A DNA stretch of 64,000 nt from Elymus sibiricus (GCA_039707655.1 CM077665.1:445593531-445657530); one strand, 5' to 3'. Positions 11,240-22,774 are shown, numbered from the stretch's first letter. Notes: generated by a model not told the origin, from the sequence alone. Made by a program: numbers and translations.

Positions 11240-12570
11240 AAGATTAGTAGAATTGATGCTGAACCAAAACAGAAACTTTTGACTCCAGTACAGAAATTTT
11301 AATTTTTTACTGGAGCGTGATAATGATCTGAAATTTTTACACAGTCTTGATATACAAATTCTTCAGGTTTTCCTAATTTTTTAGAATTTTTAGAGATAGG
11401 GAAGTATGGTTACACTACATATCTTCACAGACTGTTCTATTTTTGACAGATTCTGTTTTGCATGCATAGTTTGCTTGTTTTAGTGTTTCCATAGCTTATA
11501 TTTAGTGGTATAAATTATGGGAATGCTATAATACAGTATGTATCATGTGGTAACAAGTCTGAATCTTGTCTTGACAGTACCTAAGTGAATGATCTATCTT
11601 TATTATACTAACCCATCTCACGAAGTTCCGTTAAGTTTTGTGTGACTGATATTTTCAAGTTTTGGGTGAGACACCGATATGAGGAGAATAAGGAGTGACA
11701 AGAATCTAAGATTGGGTATGCCCAAGGCACCCCAAGGTAATATCCAAGGAATAATCAAGCGCCTAAGCTTGGGGATGCCCCGGAAGGCATCCCCTCTTTC
11801 GTCTTCAACACTATCGGTATATCTTACTTGGAGCTATATTTTTATTCGTCACATAATATAAGTTTTGCTTGGAGAGTCATTTTATTTTATTTTTATCTGT
11901 TAGGTGTTATTTATAATCTTGTTTTCAATAAAAAGTTCCATGAATTGCCTTAGGATCCTTGCATTGCATGTTTGATGTGTGCTGTGTAAAAACATAAACT
12001 TTTTATGTAGTGTTTGAATTTTCATATTTTACTGGAACGCGGAAAGTTTCTAAAATTTTACACAGTGTTTTCATATAAATTATTTAGAATGTCCTAAATT
12101 TTCATAATTTTTTGAGTTACAGAAGAACACTGGTTTAATAGATTGCTACAGACTGTTCTGTTTGGACAGATTGCTGTCATAGTTTTGTTATGTACTTATC
12201 CTATAGTTTCCATAGCCTATATTGGTAGATATAAATTGTGGAAACGATATTAAACAGTATATGATGTTTGAAAATTATTTTGCAACTTGTCTTGGCAGTA
12301 CATGAAGTGTTGATTTATTCTTATGTGTACTAACCTATCTCACGAGTTCTTTTCGAGTTTTGTGTGGATGAAGTTTTTGAGAATAGGTGAAACCATGATA
12401 TGAGAGGATTGAACAAGATACAAAAGCTCAAGCTTGGGGATGCCCAAGGCGCCCCAAGTAAATATTTCAAGAAGTCTCAAGCATCTAAGCTTGGGGATGC
12501 TACGCATCCCACCTCTCTTCGTCAACTATCGGTTAGCCTATGTTGAGCCTAAATTTTTATTCGTTCACAT
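11240..12570 (+). repeat. Two diverged tandem units in W internal region
   Basis: Unit 1 (about 11240-11870) and unit 2 (about 11990-12570) share an ordered series of blocks: an aacttttga-like start, ttttactgga, cagactgttct, ggacagatt, catagc(t/c)tatatt, gtcttg(a/g)cagtac, ctatctcacga and two aagcttggggatg-type motifs. They are an old duplication of the 3' non-coding region, much more diverged than the 6345/12416 pair. No reading frame is conserved. Confidence 0.65.
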
Positions 12571-14151
12571 GATGCGTGCTATTCTTGGAGTTCTATTTTT
12601 GTTTAATTTGCTGTTTGAATAAAATACTCAGATCTGAAAATATTTATTGAGAGAGAGAGAGTCCTCACATAGCTACTTAATTGTTTGACTACTCATTGAT
12701 CTTCACTTATATCTTTTGAGATTAGCTTGTCATTTCCTCTCATGCTTCACTTATACCTTTTTGAGGGATGAAATCTTTATGCTCATGTGCTTCATTTAAA
12801 TTTGTTTGAGCTTGTCAAAAAAGGCAATGGCAATATATGAAACTAGTCCCAAAGTGATAGATATCCAAGGAGGATATAATAAAAACTTTCATGAAGGTCA
12901 TTGGACAAATTAAACTTGATTCCTTGTAATAGTTTTGAAACATGATGATAGTAATATGTGAGTCATGTTAGTGAGTAATTATGCTTAGTAGGAATATTGG
13001 TGTTAAGGTTTGTGATTCCCTATGCATGCACGAAAGTCAATAGTTATGCAATGAAGTTACATCCTACTTGTGGTGCATTATTCGGTGTTAGTTATGTTGA
13101 ATGCTCACTTATGTGAATTTTTGTTTCTTGGTTTGGTTGCTTCCCAATCTATTTGATAGCCTCCATTTGTACTAAGTACAAATACTACTTGTGCATCCAA
13201 AATCCTTAAACCAAGTTTTGCCTTATGAGTCCACCATACCTACCTATATGCGGTATTTCCATGCTGTTCGAAGAAAATTTATATGTGCCATCTCTAAATT
13301 TTCAAAATAATTTTTCTCTTTTGTGTGCCCGTACCGCTCATGAAACAGTGGGGAGTGTCCAATATTTTTCCATGCTAGATGTGTTATTCTCAAGATGAGT
13401 GTTTATTCACTTGTCATTGCACGAGAGTGCGGCGGTAATAGGGATGCCCATTCCCGAAATGAAAAAGAAAAAATATTTACTTTATGTTGTCAAATAATAA
13501 ATTCCTTGGAAAGTGTTGGTATGGAAGGCAACCGTGGATACGACCCACCATGGAAAGTGAAAGTTTGGTGGAAAAAGGAATAAACTTTATTTTCTGTTTG
13601 GGAACCGCCTATGATATATCTAGCATGGAAAGTATTGTGAGCTACTTTGTCATTTTCGTTGACAGGAAAAGCATGCCACCCAAAATATTTTTCTCTCTTA
13701 ATTTAATCCTTGAGCTTTGGCACCCCTACAAATCCCTACTTCCCTCCGCGAAGGGCCTATCTATTTACTTTATGCAATTTTTATTTTTACTTTGAGTCTC
13801 ATCTTCTCTTATAAGCACCAACTAGGGGGCACTATGATCGTACTTGAGCATTGGACATAGCTAATATTTGAGTGTGTTTCATGAATGGATCAATGATTGA
13901 GCATGATGGGCTAGGGATAACTTTCTTTAGTGTTGATATTTTGAAAGACGTGGTTACTTGTTGACATGCTTGAGTATTGAAGTCATTATGTTAAAACTAG
14001 ACTATTGCTTTGAATCATTACAAGTCCAAATGTTCATGCTATACAAAAGAAAAACATATGAGATGAACATGTTAGGCAGCATTCCACATCAATTTTTTTG
14101 TTTTTATCATTTACCTACTCGAGGACGAGTAGGAATTAAGCTTGGGGATGC
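12416..14151 (+). repeat. Copy 2 of W 3' terminal region, ending in the polypurine motif
   Basis: Runs directly into the LTR. The last bases before the LTR, gaggacgagtaggaattaag followed by cttggggatgc, occupy the polypurine-tract position for plus-strand DNA synthesis. The aagcttggggatg core of this tract also occurs at about 6361, 6417, 10199, 10272, 11765, 12430 and 12486. No protein-coding potential is seen in this 1.7 kb. Confidence 0.75.
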
Positions 14152-15846
14152 TGATACGTCTCCAACATATCTATAATTTTTGCTTGTTCCATGATGTTAT
14201 ATTATCACTCTTGGATGTTTTACAATCATTTTATTACAACTTTATATCATTTTTTGGGACTAACCTATTGACATAGTGCCAAAGTGCCAGTTGTTGTTTT
14301 TGCTTGTTTTTTACTTCGCAGAAAATCAGTACCAAACGGAGCCCAAACGCTGCGGGGATTTTTGTGGATTTTTTATGGACCAGAAGAAAGAAGATGGGCC
14401 AAAGAACACCAGAAGAGGGGGGCCAGGGTGGCCATCCTCCACCAGGGCGCGCCAGAGGCCCCCTGGCGCGGCCTGGTGGAGGATGGGCACCTCGGGCACC
14501 CCCTCCACCGCCTCTGATGTCTATAAATTCCCAAATATTCGGAAACCCCTAAAAATAACCCTAGACTCTCCGCTCCGCCGCCGCAACTCTCTGTATCGAC
14601 GAAAAACCAATCTGGAGACATTCCAGTACCCTGCCGGAGAGGGGAATCCATCTCCGGTGGCCATCTTCATCATCCCGGCGGAGGCCATGACGAGGAGGGA
14701 GTAGTCCACCCTCGGGGCTAAGGGTATGTACCAGTAGCTATGTGTTCAATCTCTCTCTCTCGTGTTCTTGAGATGTCATGATCTTGATGTATCACGGGCT
14801 TTGTTAATATAGTCGGATCATATGATGTTATTCCCTTGCTATCATGTTGTGATGAATTGAATCTTTTCCTTTGAGATATCGTTATCTTGGATTGAATATT
14901 GGATTTGAGAACACTTGATATATGTCTTGCATGCGGATACCCGTGGTGACAATGGGGTGTTCTATTGATTCACTTGATATATGTTTTGGTACTCAACTTG
15001 CGGATTCCCGCGGTGACATTGGGGTAATCTATGCATAGGGGTTGATACATGTTCTTGTCTTACTTTCTCCGATAGAAATCTTGGGGTACTCTTTGAGGTT
15101 CTTTGTGTTGGATTGAGTATTATGAATCTGAAATTGTTTGATGCGTATCGTATAATTAACTCATGGATACTTGTGGTGACATTGGAGTATCTAGGTGACA
15201 TTAGAGTTGGTTGATGCGTATCATATGGTGTTATTCTAGTACGAACTCTTAGATAGATCGAACGGAAAGGATAACTTGATGTTATCTTAGTACGAACTCT
15301 TGAATAGATCGATCGGAAAGAATAACTTTAAGGTGGTTTCGTACCCTACAAACAATTTCTTCTTATGTTCTCCGCTAGATAAGAACTTTGGAGTGATTCT
15401 TCGTTGCACGTTGAGGGACGGTTATGCGATCCAATTATATTAGCATTGTTGAGAGATTGCACTAGCGAAAGTACGGACCCTAGGCCTTGTTTTCAAGCAT
15501 TACAATACCGTTTGTGCTCACTTTTGTTACTTGCTACCTTGCTGTTTTTTTATTTTCAGATTACAAAAACCTATATCTACCATCTATATTGCACTTGTAT
15601 CACCATCTCTTCGCCGAACTAGTGCACCTATACAGTTTGCCATTGTATTGGGTATGTTGGGGACACAAGAGACTTTTTATTATTTGATTGCAGGGTTGTT
15701 TGAGAGCGACCATCTTCATCCTACACCTCCCACGGATTGATAAACCTTAGGTCATCCACTTGAGGGAAAATTGCTACTGTCCTACAAAACTCTGCGCTTG
15801 GAGGCCCAACAAAGTCTACAAGAATAAAGTTGCGTAGTAGACATCA
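14152..15846 (+). mobile_element. LTR of Gypsy element W
   Basis: Starts tgatacgtctccaac and ends ttgcgtagtagacatca, with TG...CA termini, 1695 bp. A TATA box (tataaa) is at 14522-14527, after a GC-rich block with inverted ggccaccctgg-like segments, so U3 is short (about 400 bp) and R-U5 is long. The start sequence is shared by several Triticeae Gypsy families (WHAM and relatives). Confidence 0.85.
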
Positions 15847-15856
15847 AGCTCTTTTC

Positions 15857-15873
15857 TGGCGCCGTTGCCGGGG
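15857..15873 (+). other. Primer-binding site of element W (tRNA-Asp)
   Basis: tggcgccgttgccgggg is an exact complement of the 3' end of plant tRNA-Asp(GTC), 10 nt downstream of the LTR end. It marks the sequence to the right as 5' internal region. Confidence 0.9.
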
Positions 15874-15969
15874 AGGTGAGTGCTTGAAGGTATATCTTTA
15901 GATCTTGCAATTAAATCTTTTAGTTTCTTGTTTTCACTAGTTTGGTTTTATAAAAGAAAACTACAAAAA

Positions 15970-17130
15970 ATGGAGTTTAGGTTGCATCATTTGTTTCGTC
16001 TTTATAATGTCTTTCGTGAAAATAAGGATTCCGAAAATTGTGCTCAATTGGTAGAGGAAGAAATTATGAAAATACGCAATGAGAATTCCTTGAATGATGA
16101 GCATGATTGCAATGTTGTTAGTATGAATTCTATGAATATCCAAAATACTAATGATGATTGCACTAGTCATGATAAAAATGTTTCTTATAAGCATGTCAAT
16201 TTTTATGGAGTGCATAAAGTTTGTGAAGACGTGCCTTATAGGGATGATAGATTTTGTAAGAAGCATAAACATGATAGAACCAATTCTTTGCTCAAAGTGA
16301 TAGATGAATTTGCTATAAAATTATGTTCTCTTTGTCCTATTACTTGTGAACTTTGCAATAAAGTTGGTCATCTTAATTTTCAATGCAAACTTTTTCATGA
16401 TCAAATCATGGCCAAATATTGTAATGACTTGATCACCCTTGAACTTTATGATGAGCTTTCTCTATTTTTGGGGAGTGAAGAATTGACACATAAAAATAGT
16501 TGGTTTGAATTATTCATTCTCACGGACGACATTGAAACTAATCTAAAAAATATCTATATGTTTTGCATGGTAAATTGCAATGAGAATGCTTATATTGCCA
16601 ACTATAGAAAGATGGAAAAACCAATAGAATATAAAAGGAATACTAATGAAAGGGTAAAGATTTCCACTTTCCCTCCTATTGTCTCTCATGATCAAATAGG
16701 TGACGAGGAGGAGCTCCCTATTCAACCAATCTCATCAATAAGAAGCTCGAAGAAATTAATTAAACCCACACATGATGTGGTGAAGAAGAAGAAAAGAACA
16801 AAGAGTAAAGGTAAAAATGTATCTCTCCCAAATGATGTTGCTCCTATTATTGTTATGCCTCACGAGGATGAATCAAAAATAATTGTGGAAGATGGTACAC
16901 TTGATGATGATTTTGTTATGCCTATTGCTTGTTGTGATGACTATGATTGGGAAGATAATGCTACTTCTTATAATCTTGAAAATCTTTTTGGCACCAACTT
17001 GGTAAATTATGATGATAATAATTGTTATGCTATTGGTGCTATTCATACTATTAATGATGAAAGTGATTATGCTTATCATATACCAAGCCACAAGCTTGAG
17101 GATGCTATGTTTGATGACAATGACATGTTT
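15970..17130 (+). pseudogene. W-element gag-like protein, 5' part, truncated at 17130
   Basis: Open from an ATG at 15970 (MEFRLHHLFRLYNVF...) for about 387 codons to the element break at 17130. The frame is open further upstream, but only from a non-ATG codon at 15880, so 15970 is the likely start. Residues near 167-180 form CELCNKVGHLNFQC, a CX2CX4HX4C zinc knuckle of the nucleocapsid type, so a gag-like role in packaging RNA is likely. The rest is low in similarity to ordinary gag and rich in Asp, Asn, Cys and His. After 17130 the copy at 10239-11061 shows what the C-terminal half would have been. Confidence 0.65.
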
Positions 17131-17678
17131 ATTGCTGGTAGTGGAGATAGGTAAGGCAGGGGATCCATCGACTCGGGAAACGATGGTGTGCTGGTCGGTG
17201 AGAGCCCCAGCACGCATCCCCATGTCGCCTCGCACCGTGGATCCCCCGATTTCGCCTCTCTTCTGGCCCCGTGCACACATTCCACCGGCGGTGAGGAAGG
17301 GAATGCCGGCATCCGCCATCTCTCCTCCCTTGTAGCCTCGAAGTGGATCCGGCTCACGAGATTCTTCTGCTCCCGAACTGCTTGGTTGCGGCAAACCTCC
17401 GCGAATCGCGCTGCCAACGCCTTCGAACTCGGATCTGTCTCTTCCTCGACCGCTTGCTCCGCATCCCTCCATTCCCGCACAAACAAGGTCCACGACATGG
17501 CGTCGTCGCGGATCCGTGTCGTCCGGTCCCTCCACCTCTGCTCCCTTGTCACCATGAGCACCTCCGACGGAACATAAGAGATCGGTCTCAACAGCTCTGA
17601 GAACGCCTCGTAGACGAATGGGAGAGCCGGTGGGGTGGAGTCCGGCAGCATCGGCGGCCCTCGTCGGCGCGGAGGCAT
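17131..17678 (-). pseudogene. Unrecognised protein fragment cut by element W
   Basis: From an ATG at 17678 (MPPRRRGPPMLPDSTPPALP...) a frame of about 180 codons runs to the element W junction; its last codons up to the stop at 17076 are inside W. The middle is charged and helix-prone (EQRWRDRTTRIRDDAMSW..., EEETDPSSKALAARFAEVC) and looks protein-like, not random, but I do not recognise the family. Codons are GC-rich, unlike neighbouring W. It may be part of an old transposon or host exon. Confidence 0.3.
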
Positions 17679-17790
17679 GGCAGGGGGTGGACACGATGGT
17701 GGAATTTGCGACCCTCCTGACTAGTTCCTTGGGGCCCTCGACGTCATCTGATCTACTCAGACGACGCGCACCCGGGCGGCTTCCCTTGGG

Positions 17791-18077
17791 GTCCATGACG
17801 TGTGGGCCGCGGGCATGACTGGAGCCACCTCTCCATGGTGATTTTTGTCGAGCCCCCGTGCACCCTCTCGCGCTGTGCCTCGCATGCGACAGGGAGGATG
17901 GGTTTTGTTGTTAGTGACACTCGACCCCAGCCAGGCTGGTTGGCCTCACGCGACAGATAGTTTGCCATGAGGGTCCATGACGCATGGGACGAGGGCACTA
18001 CCAGCACCACCCCTCTGTGGAGGCTTTTGCTACACCCGCGTGCGCCCTGTCGCGTGCTGGCTCATACGCGATAGTCG
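17791..18077. repeat. Diverged direct duplication, about 180-bp period
   Basis: The block ggtccatgacg(t/c)...tgggcc/gac...gggca(t/c)...ctccatggtg/ctgtggaggc...cccgcgtgc(a/g)ccct..tcgcg appears at 17791-17890 and again at 17970-18077, with a linking segment between. Similarity is roughly three quarters by eye. Function unknown. Confidence 0.5.
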
Positions 18078-19086
18078 AGGCCAGGTCAGCCTGTCAGCGT
18101 CCGTTGCCATCGGCAGGGCTGCTTCGCTCATGCCAGTTGGGATGTTCGTTGCGCCCGCGAGCGTCGGCCGTGGCCGGGTGGCCTATTGCGTTCGCGCCCG
18201 GCTCGGTGTGATGCAAGCAGGGGTCAATGGCTCGCTCGTGTGAGTAGGGCAGCCGTATGTTTGGCTTGCATGCTCCTGTGAGATAGGCACGTCTGTGCGT
18301 ACATGTACAACCTTGATTTTGTGCTCATTTGGCTAGCGTGGGATGGGACGTGTAACGTTTGTTGCCATGGGCTGCGTAAAAGTGTGCCATGTTCTCGATG
18401 CTTTGGCAATGCCACCCATATTATCATTTTCTTGTTGTCGTTGCTCCCTCCTTCCTTGCATATCCACACCGGCTTCCCCTTGCTCGGAAGGGTGCACCTC
18501 TCCGTCCGTCTTCATGTGTGTTGTTGTGAGGGAGGCGTCCATTTTTGCCCAGGCGGTCATAAACAAGCGCTCAAGGTCGATGAGGGCGGCTGGAAGCCAA
18601 GGGTAGCCAATGGCTTTTCTAGTTTCCGCGGGAAAGGTTCAGGGGGAGGTTGTCTTCTCTGCATTGTCACTGTCCATTTTCTTTCCCCTTGCCCTGCAGG
18701 TATTTCTTCAACGCCAACTATTTATTCTGTCATTTTCGTACGTTGTATTTGGTAACGTGGTTGTGGCCTAATCCTTGAGTTTTTGATAGGTTTTCTTGCT
18801 TCGTCACGCCTAGAGGATTCATCATTGTTGCTGTTCAATTGGGTGATCCTCGTTCGCATTCTTTGCGTCAAGGTTTGTTCGATTGATTTGCATGTGTAAT
18901 ATAGATGATTATCTTTGCTGTTTTTGTGCTCCACGTTTGCAATTTCAATTTGCTTATTGTGACAGGTGTATTTCGCACCTAAATGCGCGTTTGCTGCGTC
19001 TCATCCGGGCGGCCATGCCGATGTCTTGCTCGGCTATTAGCATACGCTTTGTCGAGCTATGTCAGATACCTCTCGTGAGGTGTTGT

Positions 19087-20603
19087 TGCTACTTGTGAAT
19101 GCCTTGGGATTTCCCTGAAGAAGAAGGATGATGTAGTGCAGTAGCACAAAGTATTTTCCTCATTTAAGAACCAAGGTTTATCGAACCAATAGAAGACAAC
19201 CACAACAAACGGTTGGCAGTACCCGCACAAACACAAATAAAATACTTGCACCTAATGGGGCAATAGGGTTGTCAATCCCCGTATACTCATTAATTGTAAT
19301 GATCAAATCTGACTAGGTTTGTAAATTGCAAGTCCATTAGGGTCAGGGATATTTCCAATTTTAGTCGTACCCAATTTGACTTCCTTACACTCCTTAATTA
19401 AATGGATTAAATGATCTAGCTTCCCTTGAAAGGCTTCCACCTCAATTTTTAAGATATTAAGACTTTCAAATTTTTGTTCGAGGGTGTCATACTTTTTTAT
19501 TTTAAAGCATTAAGTTTACATTTAATTTGGTGAAGAGATTGTACAACCCTTTTAAATGAGCATCCATGCTAGCTTTAGTGTCTTTTATAAATTCCGTTTG
19601 GCGATAGCTTACTAGAACGATGGGTTCAATAACCTCTATCTTGGGTTGACCTAGTAAATTCTTCATTCTATCATAGGAATCGAAAGCATTGTTTACAACA
19701 ACCCCCCCCCCCCCCCCTCAAATATTAAGTCCAAAACGTGTCTATGACGGAGGGATGGACCAACATAGAAGCTTTTAAGTAAAGTTTTAATACGGAATTT
19801 AGGAGTAGCCCTAGCTTGCATTTCCATTAATATATCCCAAGCTTATTTTAAGGATTCATCACTTAGTTGCTTAAAACTCAGGATTTCGAAACCGTCCCCA
19901 AAGAAAGGGGGAAAAGGCATGTCCGGAGAATTAGCCATAGCAACTAACAAAGAAAGCACACAAGATTTTTTTGTATTTTGTATTTTTTTAAGGCAAGTGA
20001 AAATAAAAGCAAATAAAAAGTAGAACAAGTAAATGTTGGTGTGTGTGAAGGAACCTGACGTTTTTTGGATAGTCTCTCCGACAACGGCGCTAGAAATTCT
20101 TCTGCTACTTGTGAATGTGTTGGGATTACCCTGAAGATGAAGGGTGATGTAGTGCAGTAGCTCAAAGTATTTCCCTCAGTTAAGAACCAAGGTTTATCAA
20201 ACCAATAGGAGACAACCGCAACAAACGATTAGCAGTACATGCACACACACAAATAAAATACTTGCACCCAATGCGGGCAATAGGGTTGTCCATCCCCTTA
20301 TACTTGTTAATTGCAAGGATCAAATCTGATAGAGACAGGTTTGTAAATTGCAAAATATAATAAAAGGTAAATAAATTACAGCAAGTATATTTTAGTATTT
20401 TTAGCGAATATAATAAGTGAATGGACCCGGGGGCCATAGCTTTCACTAGAGGCGTCTCTCTCATGAACATTGCAACGGTGGGTGAACAAATTACTGTTGG
20501 ACAATTAATAGAAGAGCGAATAATTATGATGATATCCATGGCACGATCAATATATAGGAATTACGTACGTGACAAGTAGACCGAAACGATTCTGCATCTA
20601 CGG
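19087..20603 (-). mobile_element. Gypsy remnant with tRNA-Asp-like primer site, pol deleted
   Basis: Minus-strand order: 5' LTR part (about 20603-20103), primer-binding site tagcgccgttgtcggaga (20092-20075, a degenerate tRNA-Asp complement), gag fragment (19938-19332), then only the last 245 bp of the 3' LTR (19331-19087). The two LTR parts align from tgctacttgtgaatg to aggtttgtaaattgcaa. The 5' LTR is itself truncated at about 20603, where LINE sequence begins. Most of gag and all of pol are missing. Confidence 0.75.
19332..19938 (-). pseudogene. Gypsy gag fragment
   Basis: Starts with ATG at 19938 (MANSPDMPFPPFFGDGFEIL), followed by residues with the usual gag pattern. Several frame breaks follow, including a run of 16 C at 19702-19717. 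Ends where the 3' LTR begins. Structural capsid role in the intact family; this copy is non-functional. Confidence 0.6.
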
Positions 20604-22256
20604 TATATGGGAAATATGCTGCTTTCAATAAGCGTGCACTCAACGAGAATGGTTCCTTCAACACCCTCCATGCCTGTCTTGCTAGCAGTGCCAAGTTGAA
20701 CAGTTCTAGATCTCCGAAACCCTCCTAAGGTACTTAGGTCTTGTCATTACTTCCCATGAAACCCAAGCCGGCTTTCTCTGGCCCTGCTTGCAGCCCCACC
20801 AAATTTTTCTAATGATTGAATTGATATGATCACATAAACCTCGAGGAAGCTTAAAACAAGACATAAGTAAACCGGGATCGCTTGGGCTACTGATTTTATG
20901 AGCACCTCCTTACCTCCAGGCGATAAGCTTTTGCCCATCGACCTTTTCACCTTGTCCCAGACACGATCACTCAAATTCTTGAATGTACCATTTTTTTAGT
21001 GTCCCACATCGGTTGGCATTCCCAAATATCTACCATTCAGAGATTCATTAGGAACTTGCAAACAACTTTTGACTACATCTCTCACAATTTTCGGGCACCC
21101 CTTGCTAAACAAGATCGTGACTTGTCTCTGTTTATTCTCTATCCCGAGGCCATACAATAAGTATCCAAAAGGTGTGACACCTCCTCTGCTCCATTAACAC
21201 TTGCCCTGAAAAACAGCAGGCTATCATCCGCGAATAAAAGGTGGTTCACAGATGGGGCCGATGGGGCCACCTTAGGGCATCTACAGCCAGACCCCCTATA
21301 TGCTCCTCAAACGCCCGGAACGCTCTCCCGGTCACTGACCGGTCACAAAAATGCGACCCAACCGGACCCCTCATATCCATCTCAAACGCCCGGACTGACC
21401 GGCACCCCTCATATCCATCTCAAATATGGGGACGATATGAGGGCTCGCGGACGCGCCCGGACACGCCCGGTCAGTGTGCCACGTAGGACGCGACCCCACT
21501 CTGGACCACCTTTTCTCTTTTCTTATTCATTATTTTCTTTCTCTCTCTTCTTCTCCACCAATCACGTGCAAGTGACCGGACATATGAGAAGAAAAATGAG
21601 AAGTGTGGCTGTGCGGACCAAATTATAGGGGCTCAAAACGGACACGCCCGGTCACTGACCGGGCGCGTCCGCGGGCGTTTAAGGGGTCAGATTTGCTAGG
21701 TTCGGCTGTAGATGCTCTTAACACCGCTGAGCTGGGATGATTGATTCTGAGAATTTAAGAGGCACGAAAGGCCCTCTGCTGCCAACAGGAAGAGATATGG
21801 AGAGATAGGATATCCTTGACGAATACCCCGTGTGGGCTTAAATTCCTCCAATTTACTTCCATTGAACATAATTGAGAAAGAAACTGTACTAACCATCCTC
21901 ATGATAGTAGCTATCCATGGTGTAGGAAAACCCAGTTTCTCCATAATCGCTTTCAAATAACTCCACTCGAGCCGATCATATGCTTTCATCATGTCGAGCT
22001 TGAGGGCACAATGAGTGTTGTTCTTTAATTTGTTTCTCTTCATAAAATGCAGACATTCATAAACTGAGATGATGTTATCTGTGATAAGCCTCCCTGGTAC
22101 AAATGTTGACTGCTCCTCAAATATGATGTCAGGAAAGATCTCCTTCAAACGATTAGCAAGTACCTTCGAAACTATCTTATAGAAAACATTGCATAAACTT
22201 ATAGTACGAAACTGTGTTAAGAGTGTAGGATTTGATACCTTCGGAACCAACACCTT
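20604..22256 (-). pseudogene. LINE reverse transcriptase fragment, split by a MITE
   Basis: Minus strand from about 22253: LVPKVSNPTLLTQFRTISLCNV, RT motif A LDMMKAYDRLEW (about 21980), motif B GIRQGYPISPYLF (about 21815), then Harbinger MITE 21275-21717, then motif C HLLFADDSLLFF (about 21225), and a C-terminal region with GKSLSPGGKEVLIKSVAQAI (about 20900) and RQAWRVLKEP (about 20670). Both catalytic Asp of FADD are present, but frameshifts around 21000 and the MITE kill the gene. The element is 5'-truncated at about 22256 and cut at 20603 by the Gypsy LTR. Confidence 0.85.
21275..21717. mobile_element. Harbinger-type MITE inside LINE RT
   Basis: Termini gggcatctacagcc and (reverse complement) gagcatctacagccg, 443 bp. 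Flanked by a 3-bp duplication TTA at 21272-21274 and 21718-21720, the preference of PIF/Harbinger elements. Interior has inverted GC-rich blocks (cccggtcactgaccgg). No transposase. Confidence 0.8.
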
Positions 22257-22505
22257 TTTTTAGGGACCTTCGGAACCAACACCTGTAACGTACTTTCAAT
22301 CCGCTGTACAAAAAGGAGAGGGCCGGACGAACTTTGTCTTAGTTGTCTGTGCAAACGAGCTGGGCTGGGCTATTAACTTGGGCCGCGCGAGAAGTTTTCG
22401 TAATAACTGAACTGGGTTTGGTCAGAGAGCAAGCCCGGCAAGCAAGGACGCCCCTCGACCCTGCTTGCCGATCGCCTAAACCAGACGTCCAGACCTGACT
22501 AATTA

Positions 22506-22555
22506 GTGCCACATTGCCTGGCTGAGATCTAAGAGTCGGTGGAGGAGGATATAAA
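22506..22555 (+). promoter_or_regulatory. Plant snRNA promoter: USE plus TATA box
   Basis: gtgccacattg (22506-22516) matches 9 of 11 positions of the plant upstream sequence element RTCCCACATCG. A TATA box (tataaa, 22550-22555) follows after exactly 33 nt. In plants that spacing directs RNA polymerase II, as at U2 genes (about 10 bp less gives Pol III). The TATA box is 33 nt upstream of the U2 5' end at 22583. Sequence matches are seen directly; activity is inferred. Confidence 0.72.
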
Positions 22556-22582
22556 ACGAGGGGCGCGCCTTTGTTTCAAATC

Positions 22583-22651
22583 ATACTTTTTTTTGGCCTT
22601 TGGCTAAGATCAAGTATAGTATCCGTTCTTATCAGTTTAATATCTAATTAG
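22583..22651 (+). pseudogene. U2 snRNA 5' fragment (pseudogene)
   Basis: From atac at 22583, through ggcctttggctaagatcaag and gttcttatcagtttaatatc, this matches about the first 67 nt of plant U2, then diverges at once. The branch-point-recognition sequence GUAGUA reads ATAGTA here. Stem-loops II-IV and the Sm site are absent, so no functional U2 snRNP could form. Unusually for a pseudogene it retains the upstream promoter elements, which suggests a truncated gene and not a retrocopy. Confidence 0.82.
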
Positions 22652-22774
22652 GAAAAATACCTGTGTGTTGTAATGGGTGAAAAAAATCCTTCTATGTCTC
22701 TAGTGTGTTGGAACATCATAAAAAATTGATGTTTCGTTTTACAGTTTGATATATTGTTTATCTAGTTGTACATA

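Larger units (their letters stand above)
6343..17130 (+). mobile_element. Rearranged Gypsy element W (WHAM-like): internal - LTR - internal
   Basis: One complete LTR (14152-15846) has a polypurine-type sequence immediately before it and a primer-binding site immediately after it, so internal sequence lies on both sides. The left part holds two copies of the 3' terminal region (6345-8016 and 12416-14092) around a broken coding region. The right part is the normal 5' internal start, cut at 17130. This fits a tandem LTR-internal-LTR-internal array that later lost one LTR plus 5' coding sequence by deletion at 8016/8017. No pol genes are present, so the copy is non-autonomous. Confidence 0.75.
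17131..19086. other. Unrecognised GC-rich stretch between two Gypsy elements
   Basis: Composition changes sharply from AT-rich element W to GC-rich DNA at 17131. It contains one possible coding fragment on the minus strand (17131-17678) and a duplicated segment (17791-18077). From about 18300 to 19086 it becomes neutral and has intron-like T-rich stretches. I find no TE terminus at 17131, so the left edge may be a deletion breakpoint. Confidence 0.5.

Noticed and set aside
14276..14704. Plus-strand open frames in the W LTR
   Set aside because: They overlap the TATA box and GC-rich R region of an LTR; several frames are open at once.
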